From the NCBI GenBank assembly GCA_947455145.1, contig CANGME010000004.1, forward strand, positions 1 to 64,000: a stretch of 64,000 bases of DNA, given 5' to 3'. Of this stretch, positions 54,244 to 63,119 are shown piece after piece; position 1 is the first letter of the stretch, and each line of letters opens with the position of its first letter. The translations under genes were made by a program, and so were the position numbers. The DNA is from Comamonadaceae bacterium (GTDB lineage Bacteria > Pseudomonadota > Gammaproteobacteria > Burkholderiales > Burkholderiaceae_C). The notes under the pieces are model-generated. The model did no database searches, was not told the DNA's origin, and saw nothing but the letters and a program-made list of their open reading frames with translations.

Positions 54244-56490
54244 ATGGTCTTAACGTTCCTTCGCAACATGACACCACGATTGCTATGGCCCAGAATTGCA
54301 CTCCTCGCATTGGCCTACTTCACCACCGGGTGGCTTGGACTGCAACTTCCTTATGCGGGAACGCACATCACACTCATCTGGCTTCCAACCGGGATTTCAG
54401 TGGCCGCATTACTGCTATGGGGTAGCGCGGCTTGGCCCGGCATCTTCATCGGGGCGTTAGCCGCTAATCTTTCCATTGACTCGCCTTGGCCTTTGGCGCT
54501 GGGCATTGCGCTAGGCAATACCTTGGGGCCCATTTTGACGGCCACGTTGTTGCGTCGAACCCAATTCGAACTGAACTTCAAACGACATCAAGATGCACCC
54601 ACACTCATCATGTCCGCCGGACTAGGCATGACCGTATCAGCCTTATGGGGGGTGGCCAATTTGTATCTTGCAGGCTTCCTCCCGCCCGCAGGGCTGTTCA
54701 CGGCCATGCTGTTTTGGTGGATGGGTGACACCATTGGTGTTTTGCTGGCAACGCCCTTGCTTCTGACCCTCAAATGGGACAACATCCAAACAGCACGCCG
54801 TGACCGACTTGCCTTGTTGTATTGGATTTTGATTGCCGCACCCGTGATGTGGCTCGCCTTCTTTCAAGACTATGTACAAATGGGTCGATCGTTACCACTG
54901 GCGTTCCTGACTTTGCCCTTGCTCGCCTGGGCTGCTCTGCGCTTTGGTATGACCGGCGCGGCATTGGCGGCATTGATATTTTCAGTGCTGGCCGCCCTGG
55001 GAACCGCCCTAGGACTCGGCACCTTCTTTTTGCCCGACACGCACATCAGTCTATTTTTGCTTTGGGCTTACATGGCAAGTGCCGTGCTGACAGGCCTACT
55101 CATCACCGCCTTGATGGCCGAGCGACATCAAGCGGAAACAGAAATGAAGAACCTGGCGTTCTACGACCCATTGACCCAATTGCCCAACCGGCGTTTGGTC
55201 ATGGAACGACTTACGCAAGCCCTGCTCAACTGTACGCGCCATCAGCGAAAAGGGGCCTTGATCCTGATCGATCTTGATAACTTCAAAACATTGAACGACA
55301 CCCTGGGACACCACAAGGGGGATTTGTTGCTGCAGCAAACCGGCCGACGACTGACCCTGTGTGTCCGCGAATCAGACACCGTCGCACGCTTGGGTGGCGA
55401 TGAGTTTGTGGTGATGCTCGAAGGTTTGCAGGAGAACGCCGAAGAGGCCGCCAAAGAAGCGGGTGTGGTGGGCAAGAAAATTCTGGCCGCCCTCAATCTT
55501 CCCTACCAACTCGACCGCTATCAAAATCACAGTACCCCAAGCATTGGCATCGCCCTATTTTCAGGCCATCAAGAATCAGTCGAAGTGGTACTAAAGCAAG
55601 CCGATCTGGCCATGTACCAGGCCAAAGCGGCTGGGCGCAACACATTGCGCTACTTTGATGAAAAAATGCAGGCCATCGTCACCGAGCGAGTTCGATTGGA
55701 AACCGACTTTCGCGAAGCCTTGGAGCAACAGCATTTCGTCGTCTATTACCAACCCCAAGTGCTTTGCGATGGCCGCCTAACCGGTGCAGAAGCTTTGGTG
55801 CGGTGGAAGCATCCCACACACGGCATGGTTTCTCCGGCCGAATTTATCCCCCTGGCTGAAGAGACCGGACTCATTCTTCCGCTGGGATATTGGGTCCTTG
55901 AAACGGCTTGTGTCCAACTGGTGAAATGGGCTCAAGAGCCTGATAAAAAAGAGCTCGTTCTGTCCGTCAATATCAGTGCCAAACAGATGCATCAGCCCGA
56001 TTTTGTCGATCAGGTTCTGGCGGCATTGCAAAACAGTGGGGCAAACCCTCGTCAATTGAAACTTGAGCTGACAGAGAGCCTGCTTGTTTCCAATATTGAA
56101 AATTCCATTGTCAAGATGAACACCCTGAAAGCACATGGCGTCGGTTTTTCTCTGGATGATTTTGGTACGGGCTTTTCGTCGCTGTCTTACTTGAAGCGCT
56201 TACCGCTGGATCAACTGAAGATCGACATCAGTTTTGTCCGAGATCTTCTGACTGACCCGAACGATGTGGCGATTGCCAAGATGATCATTGCCTTGGCGGA
56301 CAGCATGGGACTCAACGTGATTGCCGAGGGCGTTGAACTTGAGGCGCAACGGGCATCGTTGGAGCGCATGGGCTGCTATTCGTACCAGGGCTACCTGTTC
56401 AGCCGCCCGCTGCCCATCGATGACTTCAATGCGCTTGGGGCGCAGCATGCATCAAGCTGGCGCGGGGGTGCGGCCATTTCAACCCAGTAA
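54244..56490 (+). CDS. MASE1-GGDEF-EAL c-di-GMP signalling protein
   Basis: 748 residues. About eight transmembrane helices over residues 1-290 form a MASE1-type sensor. The GGDEF domain (about 300-465) is intact, with RLGGDEFVVMLEG and LIDLDNFKTLNDTLGHH, and the inhibitory I-site RESD lies 5 residues before GGDEF. The EAL domain (about 480-735) has EALVRW, SVNISAKQ, LELTESLL, DDFGTGFSSL and IAEGVELE, so catalytic residues for phosphodiesterase are present. Activity balance cannot be predicted. The stop overlaps the convergent oxidase gene by 12 bp. Confidence 0.92.
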   Translation: MVLTFLRNMTPRLLWPRIALLALAYFTTGWLGLQLPYAGTHITLIWLPTGISVAALLLWGSAAWPGIFIGALAANLSIDSPWPLALGIALGNTLGPILTATLLRRTQFELNFKRHQDAPTLIMSAGLGMTVSALWGVANLYLAGFLPPAGLFTAMLFWWMGDTIGVLLATPLLLTLKWDNIQTARRDRLALLYWILIAAPVMWLAFFQDYVQMGRSLPLAFLTLPLLAWAALRFGMTGAALAALIFSVLAALGTALGLGTFFLPDTHISLFLLWAYMASAVLTGLLITALMAERHQAETEMKNLAFYDPLTQLPNRRLVMERLTQALLNCTRHQRKGALILIDLDNFKTLNDTLGHHKGDLLLQQTGRRLTLCVRESDTVARLGGDEFVVMLEGLQENAEEAAKEAGVVGKKILAALNLPYQLDRYQNHSTPSIGIALFSGHQESVEVVLKQADLAMYQAKAAGRNTLRYFDEKMQAIVTERVRLETDFREALEQQHFVVYYQPQVLCDGRLTGAEALVRWKHPTHGMVSPAEFIPLAEETGLILPLGYWVLETACVQLVKWAQEPDKKELVLSVNISAKQMHQPDFVDQVLAALQNSGANPRQLKLELTESLLVSNIENSIVKMNTLKAHGVGFSLDDFGTGFSSLSYLKRLPLDQLKIDISFVRDLLTDPNDVAIAKMIIALADSMGLNVIAEGVELEAQRASLERMGCYSYQGYLFSRPLPIDDFNALGAQHASSWRGGAAISTQ

Positions 56491-59400
56491 ACCCGCCAGC
56501 AACGCGGCCACGTGAACGGCCTCGCGCTGCGCGCCGTCGTGAATCTGGTGGCGGCAACTGGTGCCGTCGGCCACCACGATGGCGTCGGGTTGCTTGCGCA
56601 CCGCCGGTAGCAGGCTGAGTTCGGCCATCTGCATGGACACCTCATAGTGGCTGGCCTCGTAGCCGAAGCTGCCCGCCATGCCGCAGCAACTGCTCTCGAT
56701 CAGCTCTGGCTTGGCACCGGGGATGAGTTGCAGCACTTGCAGAATGGGTGCGACCGCGTCAAAGGCTTTTTGATGGCAGTGGCCGTGCAAGAGGATGGGG
56801 TGGGCTGCGGGTTTGAGTTTGGCTTTCAGCCCTTCGAGTTGCCCCGCCGTGGCCTCGCGCGCCAGGAACTCTTCAAACAACATCGCCTGGCCCGCGATGG
56901 TCTGCGCGGCTTGGCCCAGGCCCATGACCAGCATTTCGTCACGCATCGTCAGCAGGCATGAGGGCTCTAGGCCGACGATGGCAATGCCCTTCTCTGCAAA
57001 AGGCAGAAGTGCGTCTACCAGCTCCTGCGCTTTGGCCTTGGCCACGTCCACCATGCCGTTAGCGAGGAAGGTGCGACCACAGCACAAGTGCTTACCGTCG
57101 GCCACTTGCTTTGCAGCGACGTGCACGGTGTAGCCTGCGGTTTGCAGCACTTTGACGGCTGAGAACGCGTTATCGGATTCGAAGTAGCCGTTGAAGGTGT
57201 CAACGAAGAGCACCACGGGTTTAGTGGCGGTCAGCACTTGTTCACGCGTTGCGCCAAAAGCCCGTTCGCACTGAACATAACTACCCCGTTCGCCCTGAGC
57301 CTGTCGAAGGGCTTCGACAGGCTCAGCCCGAACGGTGTTGTGCGAGTTAAAGAAGTGCGTGCGTTGCCACTGAGGCAAGCTGCGCTGGGCCGACAAGCCC
57401 AAGAGCTTTTCGCTCAGTTTCGCCAGCAGGGGCAGGCGGTCGCGCAGATTGAGCAACGGCGCGAAGCGGCTGGCCAGGGCAGCGTAATCGGGCAGGTAGG
57501 CGATGAGCTTGTCTTGCAGCGTGTGGCCGTGCTTGGCCTTGTAGTGCTGCAAGAACTCCACCTTCATCTTGGCCATGTCCACGCCGGTGGGGCAGTCGCG
57601 CTTGCAGCCCTTGCAGCCCACGCACAAGTCCATGGCTTCTTGCACGGCTTCGCTGGTGAAAGCGTCTTGCCGGTTCAGGCCTTCAAGCTGACCCGAAAGC
57701 GCCAAGCGCAAGGTATTAGCCCGGCCGCGTGTTGAGTGCTGCTCATCACGCGTGACGCGGTAGCTTGGGCACATGGTGCCCGCATCAAACTTGCGGCAAT
57801 GGCCGTTGTTGTTGCACATCTCCACGGCTTTGGCCAGGCCCTGCGCCGGGTCACCACCCGTGCCGGGGGCGGAGGTTTCTTCGGTGACCGGGTTGTTCTG
57901 CACGTTCCAGGCGCTCCATTCCAGCACCGGCGTGAGCGGGATGACTTTATAGCTAGGCGGGAAGCGCATGAGGCTGGTGTCGTCCATCTTGGGCGGCTCA
58001 ATCATGCGGCGCGGGCTGAGCAAATCGAGCGGATCCAGGTGCTGCTTGATCTGCCCAAAGGCCTGCGTGATCTTGGGGCCAAACTGCCACTCGATCCACT
58101 CGCCCCGGCACAGGCCGTCGCCATGCTCGCCGCTGTACGCACCTTTGAATTTGCGCACCAAGGCCGATGCTTCTTCAGCAATCGCGCGCATCTTGGTGGC
58201 CTCGCCTTTGCGCATGTCCAAAATAGGCCGCACATGCAGCGTGCCGACCGAGGCGTGGGCGTACCAAGTGCCTTTGCTGCCGTATTTGGCGAACACCTCG
58301 GTCAAGCCGTCGGTGTACTCTGCCAAGTGTTGCAAGGGCACAGCGCAGTCTTCGATGAAGCTCACCGGTTTGCCGTCGCCCTTCAAGCTCATCATGATGT
58401 TGAGGCCCGCCTTGCGCACCTCCCACAAGTTTTTCTGCGGGGCGTCGTCGATCATCTCGACCACGCTGCCGGGCAGACCCAGGTCACCCATCAGCTCGAC
58501 GAGTTGTTTGATCTTGGGCGTGAGGTCAGCCTTGTTTGCGCCCGAGAACTCCACCAGCAACACGGCTGCCGGTTTGCCGCCGTTGATATGCGGCGAGAGC
58601 GCGGTACGGATGGTGGGCGCAAAGGCCGGGTTGAGCAGAGACAGCTCGATCATGGTGCGGTCCACCAGCTCAACCGCCGTGAGCGCGCCGCCTTGCATGT
58701 TGTGACCCAGCTTGACGATGTGCTGAGCCGCGTCCATGGCGGAATGAAAGGTGGGGAAGTTCACCACGCCCAGCACCTTGGCGCGGGGCAACTCAGATAG
58801 GCGCAGGGTGAGCGATTGGGTCAGCGCCAGCGTGCCTTCGCTACCCACCAGCAGGTGGGCGAGGTTGACGGAACCATCAGCGGTGTAAGGCTTCTCGCTC
58901 TGGTTGTTGAAGATGTCCAGGTTGTAGCCCGCCACGCGGCGCAGCACCTTGGGCCAGCGCGCTTCGATCTCGGCTTGATGCTGGGCCGCGAGCGTGCGCA
59001 CGTAGTCGCCAATCGCTTTCACACGACCGGTGGCTGCATCAAAACGCCCGAAGTCCAGCAGGCTGCCGTCGCTCAACATGGCTTGCGCGCCCAACACGTT
59101 GTGCACCATGTTGCCGTAGGCGATAGAGCGGCTGCCGCAGGAGTTGTTACCCGCCATACCGCCCAGCGTGGCCTGCGCGCTGGTTGACACATCCACCGGG
59201 TACCACAGGCCGTTTTTTTTGAGCGCGAGATTGAGGTGATCCAGCACCAGGCCGGGCTCGACCTTGGCAGTGCGGTTTTCAACATCGACTTCGAGGATAT
59301 TGCGCAGGTGTTTGGAGTGGTCAATCACCAGCCCCGCGCCCACTGTTTGCCCACACTGGCTGGTGCCACCACCACGCGGCACGATGGGCACGTTCAAGTC

Positions 59401-59655
59401 GCGGCAAATGTCCAGCGCAAGCGCGACGTCTTGGGTGTTTCGCGGCACGAACACGCCCACGGGCATGGCTTGGTAAATGGAGGCGTCGGTGGCGTAGCGG
59501 CCCCGGTCAGCGGGGGAGAACAGCACTTCGCCTTGGGTCTGGGCGGTGAGCCGTGCGGCCAAGCGGCCTGCAACTTCGTTGCTGATGCGGGCGACGGTTT
59601 CATAGGCGTCGTTGGCCAATGTTTTAGTCACGTTCAGGGGCAGAGGTGCGTTCAT
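56479..59655 (-). CDS. FAD-linked oxidase with Fe-S domain (D-2-hydroxyacid dehydrogenase-like)
   Basis: 1058 residues. The N-terminal FAD-binding 4 domain (about 45-270) contains VPRGGGTSQCGQTVG; the FAD-oxidase C-terminal domain follows. The ferredoxin-like part has CNNNGHC and CVGCKGCKRDCP; the C-terminal CCG domains hold HLCCGRTFLANG and SSCCGMAGSFG. This is the GlcD-plus-GlcF/GlpC-type single-chain architecture, expected to oxidise a D-2-hydroxyacid such as D-lactate or glycolate. Residues about 775-790 are a translated repeat insertion (VRAEPVEALRQAQGERG). Confidence 0.9.
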   Translation of the reverse strand: MNAPLPLNVTKTLANDAYETVARISNEVAGRLAARLTAQTQGEVLFSPADRGRYATDASIYQAMPVGVFVPRNTQDVALALDICRDLNVPIVPRGGGTSQCGQTVGAGLVIDHSKHLRNILEVDVENRTAKVEPGLVLDHLNLALKKNGLWYPVDVSTSAQATLGGMAGNNSCGSRSIAYGNMVHNVLGAQAMLSDGSLLDFGRFDAATGRVKAIGDYVRTLAAQHQAEIEARWPKVLRRVAGYNLDIFNNQSEKPYTADGSVNLAHLLVGSEGTLALTQSLTLRLSELPRAKVLGVVNFPTFHSAMDAAQHIVKLGHNMQGGALTAVELVDRTMIELSLLNPAFAPTIRTALSPHINGGKPAAVLLVEFSGANKADLTPKIKQLVELMGDLGLPGSVVEMIDDAPQKNLWEVRKAGLNIMMSLKGDGKPVSFIEDCAVPLQHLAEYTDGLTEVFAKYGSKGTWYAHASVGTLHVRPILDMRKGEATKMRAIAEEASALVRKFKGAYSGEHGDGLCRGEWIEWQFGPKITQAFGQIKQHLDPLDLLSPRRMIEPPKMDDTSLMRFPPSYKVIPLTPVLEWSAWNVQNNPVTEETSAPGTGGDPAQGLAKAVEMCNNNGHCRKFDAGTMCPSYRVTRDEQHSTRGRANTLRLALSGQLEGLNRQDAFTSEAVQEAMDLCVGCKGCKRDCPTGVDMAKMKVEFLQHYKAKHGHTLQDKLIAYLPDYAALASRFAPLLNLRDRLPLLAKLSEKLLGLSAQRSLPQWQRTHFFNSHNTVRAEPVEALRQAQGERGSYVQCERAFGATREQVLTATKPVVLFVDTFNGYFESDNAFSAVKVLQTAGYTVHVAAKQVADGKHLCCGRTFLANGMVDVAKAKAQELVDALLPFAEKGIAIVGLEPSCLLTMRDEMLVMGLGQAAQTIAGQAMLFEEFLAREATAGQLEGLKAKLKPAAHPILLHGHCHQKAFDAVAPILQVLQLIPGAKPELIESSCCGMAGSFGYEASHYEVSMQMAELSLLPAVRKQPDAIVVADGTSCRHQIHDGAQREAVHVAALLAGLLG
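57286..57335. repeat. Dispersed palindromic repeat, copy 4 (inside the FAD oxidase)
   Basis: 50-bp copy CCGTTCGCCCTGAGCCTGTC then CGACAGGCTCAGCCCGAACGG (cited in two parts), perfect arms. It keeps the oxidase frame open and adds about 16 residues. A second partial copy of one arm, CCCGTTCGCACTGAAC, lies just upstream (57262-57277). Confidence 0.85.
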
Positions 59656-59745
59656 GTTTGCCTATTGAGTGTGTGGAAAGGTTCGGAATTCAGGATGCCA
59701 TTGCGCTTGAGGTCTTGTACGCCCCGGCGCACTCGGGGTAAGTGG

Positions 59746-59790
59746 CTCCGCGAATGTCCTCCGCCCTGCGGGCTCCCCCTTGATTTCGCT
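59746..59790. repeat. Dispersed repeat, copy A
   Basis: 45-bp unit CTCCGCGAATGTCCTCCGCC ... CTCCCCCTTGATTTCGCT, matching copy B (59966-60010, reverse strand) at 44 of 45 positions. Confidence 0.85.
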
Positions 59791-59847
59791 ACGCCACTCA
59801 CCCCAAGCGCTTGGGCAGCGCGCAGGGTGGGTGTGCAACGAGACTGG

Positions 59848-59867
59848 ATTCCCGCCTTCGCGGGAAT
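59848..59867. repeat. dRS3-like palindrome
   Basis: ATTCCC, 8 bases (GCCTTCGC), GGGAAT: the pattern of the Neisseria dRS3 element and of similar short palindromes dispersed in other Burkholderiales. Function here unknown. Confidence 0.6.
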
Positions 59868-59965
59868 GACGAGGGAGACTGGGCTGACGAGAGGGGCAGG
59901 AACGACGAGAACGACTGTGTTGACTAAGGGTGCTCGCAAGATCAGGTCGGTGCCGCGCTCTACGC

Positions 59966-60056
59966 AGCGAAATCAAGGGGGAGCCCGTAGGGCGGAGGAC
60001 ATTCGCGGAGTAGAGTGCGGCGGCGGCCTGATCTCGCGAAACAGAAGCCAGACACA
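59966..60056. repeat. Dispersed repeat, copy B (long form)
   Basis: Contains the reverse complement of copy A and extends another 46 bp over GGAGTAGAGTGCGGCGGCGG and on to GACACA. The extension is shared in inverted orientation with copy C at 63939-64000 (about 3 mismatches in 60). Confidence 0.8.
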
Positions 60057-60095
60057 GCGCGAACGAGAGATCACAGCTCATCACAGGCACAACCG

Positions 60096-60785
60096 TTAAT
60101 GAGCAGAGCTAGACGTGACCTGCGGCGCACGCAACAACTCAGTCACCACATCCCGCTTATGCGCCAAATGCACCAGCAGCACAGCGCGCATGGCCACCGG
60201 GTCACGGGCTTCCAAAGCCGCCACCATCTGCCCATGTTCTTGCACCGCACGTGCCCACTTCTCACCGTCTTGATTCGAGCGAAAACGCCAGGCCTGCAAG
60301 CGGGCGTTGACCTGGTTGTAGGTGGCGGTCAGCACTGGGTTTTTGGCGGCGGCGTTGATGGCGCAGTGAATCGCGGCGTTGAACCGGTAATAGGCGGATA
60401 GATCACGCCGGGTGTAGGCCGCCATCATCTCGTAATGCATGGCTTGAATCTCGGCCAATTCTTCGTCGGTGATGCGCTGCGCGGCCAGCTCGCCGGATTG
60501 GCCCTCTAGCCCGGCCATGACTTCAAAGGTGTGCAGCACGTCGGCCTCGGACAAGGCTAATGCGATGGCCCCGCGATTGGGCAGCAGCTCCACCAGGCCT
60601 TCTGCGGCCAGCATCTTGATGGCCTCACGCAGCGGCGTGCGAGAGACCTTGAGCACCTCGCACAGCTCGCGTTCATTGAGCTTAGCTCCCGGCGAGATAT
60701 GGCCCTCCACCAGCATTTGGCGCAAGCGCTGCGCCACCTGCTCATGCAAGGTGGTGGACGCAATGGCGATGATTTGAGCGCTCAT
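60096..60785 (-). CDS. GntR-family transcriptional regulator (FadR/FCD type)
   Basis: 229 residues. The N-terminal winged HTH (about residues 10-75) contains LREAIKMLAAEGLVELLPNRGA. The C-terminal FCD domain (about 85-215) has the metal-binding H and D/R residues of YRFNAAIHCAI. It is divergent from the aminotransferase gene; two identical 14-bp palindromes sit between them. Likely regulates its own gene and the aminotransferase-Bug-hydratase genes in response to a small organic acid. Confidence 0.92.
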   Translation of the reverse strand: MSAQIIAIASTTLHEQVAQRLRQMLVEGHISPGAKLNERELCEVLKVSRTPLREAIKMLAAEGLVELLPNRGAIALALSEADVLHTFEVMAGLEGQSGELAAQRITDEELAEIQAMHYEMMAAYTRRDLSAYYRFNAAIHCAINAAAKNPVLTATYNQVNARLQAWRFRSNQDGEKWARAVQEHGQMVAALEARDPVAMRAVLLVHLAHKRDVVTELLRAPQVTSSSAH

Positions 60786-60793
60786 GGATTTAG

Positions 60794-60807
60794 TTTTGTA
60801 TGCAAAA
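60794..60807. promoter_or_regulatory. Operator-like palindrome 1
   Basis: TTTTGTATGCAAAA: arms TTTTG/CAAAA around TATG. It lies 9 bp upstream of the GntR start, in a position to regulate that gene. The sequence resembles GntR/FadR-type operators (T-N-G-T-A-T-N-C-A pattern). Confidence 0.65.
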
Positions 60808-60845
60808 TTTTCTCAATTTTAAGGCAAATAGGTTTCACAAAGCAA

Positions 60846-60859
60846 TTTTGTATGCAAAA
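60846..60859. promoter_or_regulatory. Operator-like palindrome 2
   Basis: A second exact copy of TTTTGTATGCAAAA, 52 bp from the first (about five helical turns, same face of the DNA), 47 bp before the aminotransferase ATG. Confidence 0.65.
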
Positions 60860-60905
60860 ATCAGCCATCTCAACGCTACCCTACCCCAGCCACGAAAGAC
60901 GCCCC

Positions 60906-62129
60906 ATGCTGACCACCAACTTCCACCCCACTGGCCGCCACTACCTGCAAATCCCCGGCCCTTCGCCCGTACCGGACCGCGTGCTGCGCGCCATGAGCCT
61001 GCCCACCATCGACCATCGCGGCCCGGAGTTTGCGCAGTTGGGTCTCAAAGTGCTGGCCGACATGCAAAAGGTATTTCAGACGAAACACCCCGTCATGATT
61101 TACGCCGCATCAGGCACGGGTGCATGGGAAGCAGCGCTCGTCAACACCCTCTCCCCCGGCGACCACGTGCTGATGTACGAGAGCGGCCACTTTGCCTTTC
61201 TTTGGAACAAGCTGGCAACCCGTCTGGGCCTCAAAGCCGAGACCATTGCCCACCCCGGCATGGACAACGGCGTGCCTGCCAGTTGGCGTCGTGGCGTGCA
61301 GGCGCACCTGATTGAAGAGCGCTTGAAAGCCGACACCGGCCACAGCATCAAAGCCGTGTGCGTGGTGCATAACGAAACATCTACCGGCGCGACCAGCAAC
61401 ATTGCCGCTGTGCGCCAAGCCATCGACGCGGCCAAGCACCCCGCGCTGCTGTTGGTGGACACCATCTCGGGCCTGGCCTCGGCCGACTACCGCCATGACG
61501 ACTGGGGTGTGGATGTCTCCATCAGTGGCTCTCAAAAAGGCCTGATGCTGCCGCCCGGCATCAGCTTTAACGCGCTCTCGCCCAAGGCGATTGAAGCCAG
61601 CAAAACCGCCAAGCTGTCCAAAGCCTTTTGGGCCTGGGACGAGATGATTGAGATGAACAAGAATGGCTATTGGCCCTCCACGCCCAACACCAACTTGCTC
61701 TACGGCCTGTCTGAAGCCTGCGACATGATCTTCAACCCCGCACACGGTGGCCTGCCCGCCACCTTTGCGCGCCACCTACGCTGGGCCGAGGGCACACGCG
61801 CCGCCGTCAACTCCTGGGGCTTGCAGATTCAGTGCGCTGAGCCCGCCGTGTACTCCCCCATCCTCACCGGCGTGATGACGCCCGAGGGCGTGGACGCCGA
61901 CGCGGTGCGCAAGATCATCTATGAGCGTTTTGACTGCTCGCTGGGCACCGGCCTGGGCAAGGTCAAGGGCCGCATGTTCCGCATTGGCCACCTTGGCGAT
62001 TGCAATGACCTGACCCTGATTGCCGCCATCAGCGCGTGTGAGATGGGCCTCAAACTCGCAGGCGTAAAACTGGCCGGTTCTGGCGTACAGTCTGCGATGG
62101 ATTATTTCTCCAGCCACAAAGGAAACTGA
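60906..62129 (+). CDS. Serine-glyoxylate aminotransferase-like PLP enzyme
   Basis: 407-residue class-V aminotransferase. ATG 60906 gives MLTTNFHPTGRHYLQIPGPSP; the 60699 start is too long and crosses the GntR gene. The PLP lysine is K211 in SGSQKGLMLPPG; PGPSPVPDRVL and DTISGLASADYRHDDWGVDV are conserved (cited in part). Related enzymes convert serine plus glyoxylate to hydroxypyruvate and glycine. Upstream regulation by GntR and flanking 2-hydroxyacid genes support a glyoxylate-linked role. Confidence 0.9.
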   Translation: MLTTNFHPTGRHYLQIPGPSPVPDRVLRAMSLPTIDHRGPEFAQLGLKVLADMQKVFQTKHPVMIYAASGTGAWEAALVNTLSPGDHVLMYESGHFAFLWNKLATRLGLKAETIAHPGMDNGVPASWRRGVQAHLIEERLKADTGHSIKAVCVVHNETSTGATSNIAAVRQAIDAAKHPALLLVDTISGLASADYRHDDWGVDVSISGSQKGLMLPPGISFNALSPKAIEASKTAKLSKAFWAWDEMIEMNKNGYWPSTPNTNLLYGLSEACDMIFNPAHGGLPATFARHLRWAEGTRAAVNSWGLQIQCAEPAVYSPILTGVMTPEGVDADAVRKIIYERFDCSLGTGLGKVKGRMFRIGHLGDCNDLTLIAAISACEMGLKLAGVKLAGSGVQSAMDYFSSHKGN

Positions 62130-62131
62130 TC

Positions 62132-63109
62132 ATGCAACGCAGAACCTTCACCGCCGCAACTGTCGCCACCGCTGCCACTCTGGCCGCACCCCTGCTGCGC
62201 GCACAAACCCTTCCCGCCGGGCCGGTGCGCATCGTTGTCGGCTTTGCCCCCGGCGGTGGCACTGACATCTTGGCCCGAGTGGTGGGTCAGAAGCTCGCAA
62301 CCATGTGGAACGTCACTGTCCTGGTGGAGAACAAAGCCGGGGCCTCTGGTGTGATTGCCGCCGACTATGTGGCCAAGCAGCCCGCCGACGGCAACACGCT
62401 ATTGATGGCCCACATCAATAGCCACGCCATCGCACCGGCGCTGATTGCCAAAATGAACTACAACGCGGTCACCGACTTTTCACCCATCGCAATGGTAGGC
62501 ATCACCCCTAACCTGCTGATTTGCAACGAGAAGCAAACCGCACGCACCGTCAAAGACGTGGTGGAGCTGTGCAAAAAGAACCCCGGTCAAATCAGCTTTG
62601 GCTCCGCTGGAAACGGCTCAGCCCAGCATCTGGCACTAGAGATGTTCAAACTAGCCGCAGGCATTGACGCTTTACACGTACCCTACAAAGGCTCTGGCCC
62701 CATGCTCACCGACCTGATCGGCGGCCAGATCAACTTCAGCTTTGACACCATGACGGCGGCCACACCGCACGTGAAGAGCGGCAAGGCCATAGCGATTGCC
62801 CAGACCCGCGCCAAGCGCGCCAAGAGCTACCCCAACGTGCCCACCATGATCGAGGCCGGCTTCCCCGGCTTTGAGGCCACCACTTGGTACGGCTTGGTTG
62901 GCCCGGCCAAAATGCCGGCGGCCATGGTCAAGCGCATGAACGAGGACATCAACAAGGTCTTGCTCATGCCCGACGTGATGGAAAAGTTTGAGCAGTACGG
63001 CGCTGAAGACGGCGGCGGCACGCCCGAGAAATTTGCCAACTTCATTCAGACCGAGAGCGTGAAGTGGGCCAAGGTGGTGAAAGAGGCGGGCGTCAAGGTT
63101 GAAGGCTGA
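62132..63109 (+). CDS. Bug/TctC-family solute-binding protein
   Basis: 325 residues with a Tat-like or Sec signal peptide (MQRRTFTAATVATAATLAAPLLRA). VRIVVGFAPGGGTDILARVVG and ISFGSAGNGSAQHLALEMFKLAAGI are the conserved binding loops (shown in part). It starts 2 bp after the aminotransferase stop. No TctAB permease is in the window; the natural ligand is not known, but the neighbours suggest a 2-oxo or hydroxy acid. Confidence 0.88.
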   Translation: MQRRTFTAATVATAATLAAPLLRAQTLPAGPVRIVVGFAPGGGTDILARVVGQKLATMWNVTVLVENKAGASGVIAADYVAKQPADGNTLLMAHINSHAIAPALIAKMNYNAVTDFSPIAMVGITPNLLICNEKQTARTVKDVVELCKKNPGQISFGSAGNGSAQHLALEMFKLAAGIDALHVPYKGSGPMLTDLIGGQINFSFDTMTAATPHVKSGKAIAIAQTRAKRAKSYPNVPTMIEAGFPGFEATTWYGLVGPAKMPAAMVKRMNEDINKVLLMPDVMEKFEQYGAEDGGGTPEKFANFIQTESVKWAKVVKEAGVKVEG

Positions 63110-63119
63110 GCCGTGCGCC

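Larger units (their letters stand above)
59656..60095. other. Repeat-rich spacer between the oxidase and GntR genes
   Basis: Gene-free, about 0.44 kb. It contains copies A and B of a dispersed repeat in inverted orientation (59746-59790 and 59966-60056) and a dRS3-like palindrome. No promoter or gene can be supported. Confidence 0.7.

Noticed and set aside
57736-58800. 354-codon plus-strand frame opposite the oxidase
   Set aside because: Histidine- and arginine-rich translation of a high-GC antisense frame; no family features.
59656-60095. Possible short protein genes in the repeat-rich spacer
   Set aside because: The frames are formed by the inverted repeats and give low-complexity proline/arginine-rich peptides.
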